Assembly: GCA_021324535.1 (NCBI GenBank)
Contig: JAJPIU010000138.1
Span: 1-54,563, forward strand
Source of the DNA: Pseudomonadota bacterium
GTDB lineage: Bacteria > Chloroflexota > Ktedonobacteria > Ktedonobacterales > JADMIN01
Length of the DNA: 54,563 nucleotides
Direction: 5' to 3'
Positions 42,919 to 49,747 of this stretch are shown here, one piece after another. Each line of letters opens with the position of its first letter. Position 1 is the stretch's first letter. Under the pieces are notes generated by a model that saw only the letters and a list, made by a program, of their open reading frames with translations, had not been told where the DNA came from and made no database searches. The position numbers were made by a program, and so were the translations under genes.

Positions 42919-43905
42919 TTATCCTCCCGCCGTCAGGGTGATGTTTCCGGCGTTGGTCTGAAGCGAAAGCACACCTTTGGCGTTGGAAGCCGTCTTGCCG
43001 ATGGCGCGCGCAGTGGCGCCAAAGCCATCGTGGCTGAGCGTCAGGTTCCAGCCATTCACCGTGATATGCCCGGCTGATGTGCGCGCGTTGATGATTGTCG
43101 CAGTGGTAGGAGGCAGCGTCACGTTGATGTCGCCTGCGTCGTTACGGACGCTGACCGAGGCGCCGCTAGCCAGCGTGCCGGTAATATTGATTGTTCCCGC
43201 CGAGTCGGTCACTTGTGAACCGTTGGCAAGCGTGACCTGGTTGAGTGTCAGCGTGCCCGCTCCGCTGTTTATCTGCATGACGCCGCTGACGCCGTTCGCC
43301 GTGATGTCGCCAGCGCCAATCGTCGCCCGGATGTTGGCCATCGGGGGAACGGTGATCGTCATATCCACGCTACGCTGCGCCCCCAGCGCGCCGCTGCCGG
43401 AGAAATGCGCCACAACGGTAATAGTGGCGCCCTGCTGTATCGTAGCGACCTGTATTTGTTGGATGTCCTGCTGGGCGCTATCGCTTGTGGCGTCGCGCGC
43501 ATGCCGCGCCACAGTGACGATCACCTGGCCGCTCTCCCCAAGCCGGAACGTGATGGAGCCAGCGGTATTTTGGGCGACAACTGTGGGCGCGCCACTTACG
43601 ACATAGGTCGAGGTGGTCTGGGCGCTGGCGTTTTGCTCCTGGCTCAGCTTGATGAGCAGCCCACCCACCAGTCCGGCAATCAGCGCGACTCCCAGCGTGA
43701 TGATTGCCAGTATTCCCAGGCAACCACCTATCGGCCAGGCGAACCAGGGCGTGCGGCGACGCTCTGAGGCGCCCTGCCGTGCCGATCTCCCATTGCGCAG
43801 CGGTGTATTGCTTCCTGGCACGCTCTGATACGGTGGGTAGGAAGATGGCGTGGCGAACGGCGCGCGCGGCTGCGGCGCATCTGGAGATGTGGGCGTATCG
43901 CGCAT
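42919..43905 (-). CDS. DUF4097-type membrane-anchored beta-repeat protein
   Basis: A 328-residue protein. A Pro/Ser-rich cytoplasmic start (~55 residues) is followed by one membrane helix (GCLGILAIITLGVALIAGLVGGLLI). The outside part is a repetitive beta-structure typical of DUF4097/DUF2807 adhesin-like domains: INSGAGTLTLNQVTL, VTDSAGTINITGTL, VRNDAGDINVTLPP, ARTSAGHITVNGW, LQTNAGNITLTAGG. The function of the family is unknown; it is often found with PspC or sigma regulators. The start at 43905 has CGGAGG six bases upstream. Confidence 0.82.
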   Translation of the reverse strand: MRDTPTSPDAPQPRAPFATPSSYPPYQSVPGSNTPLRNGRSARQGASERRRTPWFAWPIGGCLGILAIITLGVALIAGLVGGLLIKLSQEQNASAQTTSTYVVSGAPTVVAQNTAGSITFRLGESGQVIVTVARHARDATSDSAQQDIQQIQVATIQQGATITVVAHFSGSGALGAQRSVDMTITVPPMANIRATIGAGDITANGVSGVMQINSGAGTLTLNQVTLANGSQVTDSAGTINITGTLASGASVSVRNDAGDINVTLPPTTATIINARTSAGHITVNGWNLTLSHDGFGATARAIGKTASNAKGVLSLQTNAGNITLTAGG

Positions 43906-44107
43906 AGTTGGCCTCCGGGGGATCTGCTGGTGTACGTGTTGTGTACGCGCCAAAGGAAGCGCGGGTTGTGCGGAATGAGCTGTTGGCTGGAACACAGCTT
44001 GCTGATCATCAGCCGTGATTGTCCCTGACACATCCCATACGTCTATGAGCGCCGTAAGGTATTCACCGTATTTTTATGCCAGGAGAGAGAGAAACGTCCT
44101 CTGGTAG

Positions 44108-44136
44108 TTGCAATCGCTGGACGCCTCGGCTACAAT
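44108..44136 (+). promoter_or_regulatory. Promoter of small membrane-protein gene
   Basis: TTGCAA, 17 nt, TACAAT, 36 nt before the ATG at 44173. Confidence 0.7.
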
Positions 44137-44172
44137 GAAAGAGAATGTTTCTCGTGCGGAAAGGAACCTGCA

Positions 44173-44586
44173 ATGCTTCCAGGTCGTAGCCCAAAACCGT
44201 GGGTCAGCATGCTGCTCGCAATCCTCTTTGTTCTGACCTTAACCTTGCCATTCCTTTCGACAGACTATCTGGCAGGCCCAACCACGCCATTTGATGTGGT
44301 ACAGGCAGGCTCGATTCACTGGGGCTTTGTGATCGCCGCAGCGCTGCTCTGGTTTGGTGTGCAGCTTTTCTGGCGTGCCCCTGCGGAAGCGACGAAACTA
44401 GGGCTGGCGGCGTCAGCGACGGTCGTCTGGCTCTGTCTGCTCTTCTTCTTCAACTTCCATCAGACCTTCGCAGAGGCTCAGTCTGGAACCGGTGACAAGG
44501 GCGCGGTCGCGTTCTTCGCCCTGATGGGCGGGCTGGGAGTTGTCCTGTTGTGGACACGCTTCCTCGCCGACGAAATCTCATTTTAG
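44173..44586 (+). CDS. Unknown small membrane protein
   Basis: A 137-residue protein, not recognised. About four hydrophobic helices (SMLLAILFVLTLTLPFL, IHWGFVIAAALLWFGVQLF, LAASATVVWLCLLFFFNF, AVAFFALMGGLGVVLLWTRFL). AAAGGAA precedes the start and a good promoter is present, so expression is likely. Confidence 0.72.
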   Translation: MLPGRSPKPWVSMLLAILFVLTLTLPFLSTDYLAGPTTPFDVVQAGSIHWGFVIAAALLWFGVQLFWRAPAEATKLGLAASATVVWLCLLFFFNFHQTFAEAQSGTGDKGAVAFFALMGGLGVVLLWTRFLADEISF

Positions 44587-44750
44587 GCGCCCCTCATTAG
44601 ACACCCCACTCGCCAGCCTGCACACTCTGCGGCTGGCGTCTTGTTCTTTCTCAGCTCCTCACATTTCTGCTACTTTTTCGCTCGCTGCCCCTGTTCACAG
44701 TGTAGCCTGGGCGCCAACTTCCGCTTCCCACTTTTGTGCGTTCTCTGCCC

Positions 44751-44780
44751 TTGACTTTCTTACTTCTCCTATGGTATTAA
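44751..44780 (+). promoter_or_regulatory. yceI promoter
   Basis: TTGACT, 18 nt, TATTAA in an A/T-rich stretch, ~100 nt upstream of the YceI start. Confidence 0.6.
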
Positions 44781-44788
44781 ATAAATAT

Positions 44789-44805
44789 ATGGAAGTTGCT
44801 TCCAT
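44789..44805. promoter_or_regulatory. Palindrome at the yceI transcription start (candidate operator)
   Basis: ATGGAAGTTGCTTCCAT: perfect 7-bp arms around TTG, placed 9-25 nt after the -10 box. Position and symmetry fit a repressor site. Confidence 0.5.
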
Positions 44806-44881
44806 TTATGAAGTCTTGGTTTTTCCTGACAAATGTTCAACCAGTACGCACAGGGCGCAGACGCGCCGGGAGCTAGCCCAC

Positions 44882-45418
44882 ATGGCATACGAGATCGATC
44901 CAAACCACTCAACCGTTGAGTTCGCGGCGAAGCACATGATGATCACCACCGTTCGGGGGCGCTTCAAGAAGTTCAGTGGGACGCTGCATATTGATGAGCA
45001 GAACCCCGCCAATTCACAGGTAGATGTGACCATTGACGCCAGCAGCATTGACACTGGCGCCGAGGCCCGGGATAACCACCTGCGCAGCGCCGACTTCTTC
45101 GATGTCGCCAAGTACCCCACCATCACCTTCAAGAGCACCCGCGTCGAGGCGCTCGGAGGCGAGAAATACCGTGTCACCGGCGATCTGACCATTCATGGCG
45201 TGACCCGCCCCCAGACGCTTGAAGTCGAGCGCGAGGGCAGCATCAAAGATATGCAGGGCAAGCAGCGCCAGTCCTTCAGCGCGACCGGCAAGCTCAGTCG
45301 TAAGGATTTCGGCCTCGAGTGGAACGTCGCGCTTGAGAGCGGTGGCTGGCTCGTCGGCGATGAGATCAAGCTTGACATCGAGGCGCAGGTCATCGAGACG
45401 GCCAGCGTCGCTGCCTGA
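44882..45418 (+). CDS. YceI family lipid-binding protein
   Basis: A 178-residue YceI protein: a lipocalin-like barrel that binds a polyisoprenoid chain. Family features: YEIDPNHSTVEFAAKHMMITTVRGRFKKFSGTL, DARDNHLRSADFFDVAKYPTITFKST-like segment (EARDNHLRSADFF), YRVTGDLTIHGVTRPQTLEV and SRKDFGLEWNVALESGGWLVGDEIKLDIE. No signal peptide is seen with this start, so it is probably cytoplasmic. The ORF track begins at 44540, but homology and the promoter place the start at 44882. Confidence 0.93.
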   Translation: MAYEIDPNHSTVEFAAKHMMITTVRGRFKKFSGTLHIDEQNPANSQVDVTIDASSIDTGAEARDNHLRSADFFDVAKYPTITFKSTRVEALGGEKYRVTGDLTIHGVTRPQTLEVEREGSIKDMQGKQRQSFSATGKLSRKDFGLEWNVALESGGWLVGDEIKLDIEAQVIETASVAA

Positions 45419-45541
45419 GATATCTACCCTTCTGTAACACTCTCAACACTTTCGCGCATCAGCGGCGCCAAACCGCAAGGCGCCTGGGTATCTAGGCGCT
45501 AATAAACAAAGTGGCGCATCACAACATCACGCAAACACAAC

Positions 45542-45579
45542 AAACCGCGCTCATACTCCTGTTGGTGTGAGCGCGGTTT
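45542..45579. terminator. Bidirectional terminator between yceI and glycosyltransferase
   Basis: Arms AAACCGCGCTCATAC / GTGTGAGCGCGGTTT (15 bp, one G-U) with an 8-nt loop. Lies between convergent genes. A second weaker hairpin (GCGCCT/AGGCGC) precedes it near 45480-45500. Confidence 0.8.
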
Positions 45580-45608
45580 ATCTCATTCGAAAGAGCAGAG
45601 TGATCGCG

Positions 45609-47384
45609 TCACCGCCAGCGTGAGAGACGGCGCGTGGAGACAGGCGCAGAGCGTATAGTGGTGTGCTCAGGGCAGAACCTCTGATCGGTCGGCTGCGCTA
45701 CCGCTGCGTCAGGGTTTCCAAAATTCCTGAAGGCGCCGACAAAGTTCCACTGCGATTGGCTTGCCTCGCTTGCGGCGTCCTGCGCATGAAGCTCCGCCAG
45801 AATCACGCTGACCTGCATGGGGCGGGTCGTGTTGGGGCTATCCCACAACACCTCGTCAGCGTCTTCGCTGGCTGTACCATCCTGCCGATCAGATGAAACG
45901 CCTCCCTGGTTGGAGGAGATGGCAGAGCGATCCACCTGCGCAAGGATGCTCTCGTAGAGCGCCTCGAGCTGGGCTGCGCTTTGCCGCCACGAATGGCGAC
46001 GCTCCACATACGCCCGCCCATTGTGCGCAAGCAATCCCCACAGTTCTCTATCTCCCAACACGCGCGTGATGAGCGCGAGCAGCCGATCCGCCGAGGTCGC
46101 CACCAGCAGATCGCGTCCTGGCGCAGCCAACAGCCCAGCAAGCGCGGGCTGTGTCAACACCGTTGGCAGACCCAGCGCCATTGTCGTCAGGGCGCAGGTA
46201 TGCGTCTGGCACAGTTCGTCGCCAGTGGGACGCGCATCAGGAGCAAGCGGAACAACGGCCAGCGCCGCCTGCCGCGCGTATGGTCGAATTTCCGTCGTGT
46301 CCTCGACAAGGCGAATTCTCCTGCCTGAGAAGTGGCGCGCCTCCACAAGCAGCGCGCGCATGGCAGGCGAGATGGCGTTCCCTGGCCTGGCGAGCAGCGT
46401 GATAGATAGTTCCGGGCGCAGACGCCACAGGCGCGGCGCGATCTCGCGTAGGAACCAGACGATCCCTTTCACCCAGAGGTCTGCGCCGAAATCTCCGGCG
46501 ATGAGGACGCCCACACTTCCTTGGCGTCGTCTGGCCTGAGCGCCTGCCTGCGCCATGCGATGCGAGCTAAGGGCGGAGATTGGCTCATCGCCAATGTCAA
46601 GTACGTCAACGCCATTTGGGATGATACAGACGTGCGGATCATGCTGGCGCTTCTCCACCGGATGTCTCACCAGCGAAAAAGACGCGACGCCCATATGAGA
46701 GCGCATGACGCTCCGTATGGCCGAGGGCGACGCGGGCGGTTGGGCGTCAAGTTGATAAGCTGGCGTTGCTGGCGAAACTGGCGGCAAGGCGGTGAGGTGG
46801 CTGCGGCTGGCGCGATGGCGCGCGGCCAGCAACGCAACGGCTGCTGACTTATCGGCGACAATCACGCTGGCGCACGCGCGCATCACCTCAATCTCATAGG
46901 GATCGCCGATGGCGCGCAATGATTGCGCTGTCAATCGCTGGATGATAGTGGCGCTTTCCGCGATGTCCCAGACGACGGGAACCGCCAGGTCGCGCGCAAG
47001 CGGAGCAAGTCGTTCACCCTCAATGTGCACGATCGCAACATCGCCGCGCGCGATGATACGCTCAAGCGTCGCCCGAAGGTGTGGCGCTGTGTCGTACGCC
47101 GCCCCGTCAGCGCTGGACGGCGTATCGTCTGGCAGGGCAAACGTCTCGACGCCAAACCGCCGGAACTGAATGGTCGCGGCGATCTCGGCGGTGGTGCGGC
47201 ACAGCGCCAGCACGGTGAGGGGGTAGCGTCCGCTCTGGGCGAGGGCGGTAAGCAAGCCCCATGTGCGCGCGTGCTGTCGCGCCAGGGGATGCGGCGTCAC
47301 GAAGACAATACGCTTCATGGTATGAGAAGCATATGGAGTAGGGGGCGCGCTCTGTATGTTGGATGTGCGTGTGCGTGTGGTCAT
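45609..47384 (-). CDS. Glycosyltransferase (GT4-type)
   Basis: A 591-residue cytoplasmic glycosyltransferase of GT-B fold. N-terminal acceptor domain: IVFVTPHPLARQHARTWGLLTALAQSG...VLALC and AIVHIEGERLAPLARDLAVPVVWDIAESA. The C-terminal domain has PNGVDV, VLIAGDFGADLWVKGIVWFLREIAPRL and a PTGDELCQTHTCALTTMALGLPTVLT donor region, in place of the usual Glu-x7-Glu. Residues ~220-280 are a variable loop and the last ~90 are low complexity. The start at 47384 follows AAAGGAG; the ORF extends to 47537. Probably acts in exopolysaccharide or glycolipid synthesis with the genes at 47.7-52.5 kb. Confidence 0.83.
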   Translation of the reverse strand: MTTRTRTSNIQSAPPTPYASHTMKRIVFVTPHPLARQHARTWGLLTALAQSGRYPLTVLALCRTTAEIAATIQFRRFGVETFALPDDTPSSADGAAYDTAPHLRATLERIIARGDVAIVHIEGERLAPLARDLAVPVVWDIAESATIIQRLTAQSLRAIGDPYEIEVMRACASVIVADKSAAVALLAARHRASRSHLTALPPVSPATPAYQLDAQPPASPSAIRSVMRSHMGVASFSLVRHPVEKRQHDPHVCIIPNGVDVLDIGDEPISALSSHRMAQAGAQARRRQGSVGVLIAGDFGADLWVKGIVWFLREIAPRLWRLRPELSITLLARPGNAISPAMRALLVEARHFSGRRIRLVEDTTEIRPYARQAALAVVPLAPDARPTGDELCQTHTCALTTMALGLPTVLTQPALAGLLAAPGRDLLVATSADRLLALITRVLGDRELWGLLAHNGRAYVERRHSWRQSAAQLEALYESILAQVDRSAISSNQGGVSSDRQDGTASEDADEVLWDSPNTTRPMQVSVILAELHAQDAASEASQSQWNFVGAFRNFGNPDAAVAQPTDQRFCPEHTTIRSAPVSTRRLSRWR

Positions 47385-47745
47385 GGTGGGTCTCCTTTCG
47401 CCTGGACAAGAATGAGAACAAGGTAGCGTGAGCGCGTCGTGTATCTGGCAATGCGCAGGTAGGGAAGGCGCTGCGTTCATATCGTTAAGACCATCATACG
47501 ATATGATAGAGACAAAAATAGCCATATGGTAATACATATCGTGATTATTTGCTCTGGATACCGATATTGTTATTGAACAGATCGGGCAGGCAAAGGCGGA
47601 ACGCTTTCACCTCATATGGTCTCGAAAACATCCAAAGATACCCAGGCGCTGGCATAGACCCTGCGATAGGGGCAAGCCACACTCACAGTTCTACAAGATG
47701 GCGACCAATGGATAGCGTAGAAACACAGGAAAACGGAGCAGCGCA
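47385..47745. other. Divergent A/T-rich regulatory region
   Basis: 360 bp without a gene between the divergent glycosyltransferase and the HAD gene. A TTACCA/TATCAT promoter for the minus strand is possible near 47507-47536. It contains three CATATCGT half-sites described separately. Confidence 0.45.
47478..47542. repeat. Three CATATCGT half-sites
   Basis: CATATCGT (47478-47485), its inverse ACGATATG (47498-47505) and CATATCGT (47535-47542). The first two form an inverted pair with centres 20 bp apart, a spacing that puts them on one face of the helix. Candidate binding sites for a shared regulator. Confidence 0.45.
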
Positions 47746-48489
47746 ATGTCACTCGAACAGCGCCCACTATCGGAAAACTCTACCGGCGTCACGTCTCCCC
47801 AAAGCCAACCGCTGATTCCTCAGGGGGAAACGCAGAGGCCAACGCGCCCGGCGATCTTTGTGATGCGCGACCGATTGATCTGTGAGGAACAGTCAGAGGC
47901 GGCCTTGACCGGCGAGTCGCCACACCTTGCCACAGGCGCAGTGGAGGCGCTACGCATTCTGGCGCGGCTCGATATGCCCGTTGTGCTATTGATAGATCAG
48001 GCGTGCATTTCGCGGAGCGCGACTGCCAGGGAGGCGTTGGCAGAGCGGTCTCTCTGGCTGATGGAGGAGATCAGGACGCACGGTGGGCGGTGCGACGCTC
48101 TCTTCGTCTGTCCACACGCGCAGCATGAGGCGTGCGCATGTCACATGCCACAAACTGGTTTATTCAAGCATGCGGCGCAGACGCTCGACCTCGATCTCAC
48201 CCGCTCGGCGCTGATCTGCGACACCTGGGAGCAGGCATGCGCTGCGGTGAGTGTACGCTGCCAGCCGCTCTTGACGCTCACTGAGCGTGGACGCGCCGAG
48301 GTGATGTATCCGATGTGGGCGGGAGTGCGTGAGCGTGTCTGGTACGCCGCAGATGCGGTGGGCGCCGCACAAAGTATCGAGGCGACTGTGCAGGGTCAAC
48401 GCCTCTGGCGCGAACTGCATAGCGCGCAGGCCAGCGCCAATCGTTCGCATAATACGGCGAATAGCCCTATCCGTATAAACTTCTCATAA
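47746..48489 (+). CDS. GmhB-like HAD protein lacking catalytic residues
   Basis: A 247-residue protein. The order of motifs follows D-glycero-D-manno-heptose bisphosphate phosphatase: AIFVMRDRLIC (normally AIFLDRDGTIN), VVLLIDQACISRS (VVTNQSGIARG), the zinc loop CPHAQHEACAC (122-132), MPQTGLFKHAAQTLDLDLTRSALICDT (KPxPGML...MVGDK). The nucleophile Asp is Met40, the motif II Thr is Ile and the motif III Lys is Met134; only the second Asp (42), Asp159 and the zinc ligands remain. It is therefore a probable pseudoenzyme, structural or regulatory. GGAG eight bases before the ATG. Confidence 0.7.
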   Translation: MSLEQRPLSENSTGVTSPQSQPLIPQGETQRPTRPAIFVMRDRLICEEQSEAALTGESPHLATGAVEALRILARLDMPVVLLIDQACISRSATAREALAERSLWLMEEIRTHGGRCDALFVCPHAQHEACACHMPQTGLFKHAAQTLDLDLTRSALICDTWEQACAAVSVRCQPLLTLTERGRAEVMYPMWAGVRERVWYAADAVGAAQSIEATVQGQRLWRELHSAQASANRSHNTANSPIRINFS

Positions 48490-48721
48490 ACTTCTACATG
48501 GCCCATTATGGCGCGGCCTTTTGGATCATTCACGGTTTAGGGTCAAGGTAGATCTTCAAAGCGTGCAAAATCAACTATGGTAGGACAGGAGTAGGAGCAC
48601 ATCCTATCGAATCATAGTAGCCCTCCTCTCGCATTTGTTACTTTCGTCTCCAAAAACATATCATAGTATATAGAAAAGTATTTCGGTCTACCTTATCCTT
48701 ATGCCGCTCAGGAGATATGCC

Positions 48722-49723
48722 ATGCCCGTCACTCGATCTGCCACACGCGCACGCCATTCGGGGCGATCCAAACAACTCGCGTCGTCTGCTCGCCAACCGC
48801 ATACACACGCCATTCTTGCCGCGCAAGTTGTTCGTCCTGACGCGCACTCAGGCATATCTGAGCCGCCAGCCGAACTGCCGCCGGTCATTCTCAGCGCGCG
48901 CCCATTGCTGGGAGCCTACCCCACGCTGGCGGAGCGTCTTCGCGAGGCGCGCTGTGAACTTGTGCTGGCGGCGACCTGGGAACGCCTTATGGTGAGCTGC
49001 GAGAAAACGTTGGCCGATGTCATCCTTGTGGATTACGACGCCGTGGAGCGCGCCTATCATGCGGGAACCGGGCGACAGCGTATATCCGGCCACCGGCTGG
49101 TATCGTTGCTGGCGCGCGGCCTGGCGGCGCAGACGGATAAGCGACCACGCGCGCTTGTCGTGCTCTCGCAGATGGATTATGCCGAACTCGAAGACCTGGT
49201 TCACCTGGGAATACACGCGCTTGAACGGCCCGATCAGCCGGAGCGGTTGGTGGGGCGCATCCTGGCGGCCTATCGGCGCGCCACGCTGAACCATTTGAGC
49301 CGCGACGGTCAGGCGCGCCAACAAGCCGTCAAGCCAGCCGCTTTGGTGACAGACGCCGCCTGGGCCGTGATCTCTACGGCGCTGGCGATGGCTGGCGTCA
49401 CAGCGCGCCGGGCGCGTGTGAGTGACCGCGCGGTGTTCGATGGGTTGTGTTCGCTGTTGCAGAAGAGCGCGCCCTGGCGAATGTATCCCGCTGGCTGTGG
49501 AAGCGTGAGCCTGGCGCGACGTAGGCTGGCGGCGTGGCGGGCGGCAGGCGTCTTCACACGGTTGGGGTGGGCCGCGCAATCGGGCGCGCACGACATCGAA
49601 CCCATTATGGCGCTGCCATGGGAACGTCTGGTGACGCCTGCGCCCGCGCCAGAGGTCGCCGTCGCCCGCGCCATACCGGCAGTGTCATATACCGATTGGG
49701 CGCTGGCTGCCCCCAGAGCATAA
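48722..49723 (+). CDS. Receiver-like domain fused to a DUF4096 (transposase N-terminal) domain
   Basis: A 333-residue protein. After a basic Ser/Arg/Gln-rich start, residues ~55-190 read like a response-regulator receiver (PVILSARPLLGAYPTLAERLREARCELVLAA, ADVILVDYDA, RALVVLSQMDYAELEDLVHLGIHALERPDQPERLVGRIL), although the acidic pair and the Lys are lost. The C-terminal part matches DUF4096, the N-terminal domain of IS5/IS402-group transposases: VSDRAVFDGLCSLLQKSAPWRMYP...SLARRRLAAWRAAGVFTRL. No DDE catalytic domain and no inverted repeats are seen, so this is a domesticated domain, likely for DNA binding. Start chosen for CAGGAG eight bases upstream; the ORF opens at 48701. Confidence 0.68.
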   Translation: MPVTRSATRARHSGRSKQLASSARQPHTHAILAAQVVRPDAHSGISEPPAELPPVILSARPLLGAYPTLAERLREARCELVLAATWERLMVSCEKTLADVILVDYDAVERAYHAGTGRQRISGHRLVSLLARGLAAQTDKRPRALVVLSQMDYAELEDLVHLGIHALERPDQPERLVGRILAAYRRATLNHLSRDGQARQQAVKPAALVTDAAWAVISTALAMAGVTARRARVSDRAVFDGLCSLLQKSAPWRMYPAGCGSVSLARRRLAAWRAAGVFTRLGWAAQSGAHDIEPIMALPWERLVTPAPAPEVAVARAIPAVSYTDWALAAPRA

Positions 49724-49747
49724 CAAGAGAGTGAAAGGGAGGCAGCA

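Noticed and set aside
48722-49723. Insertion sequence of the IS5 group
   Set aside because: Only the DUF4096 part is present, with no DDE domain, terminal inverted repeats or target duplication.
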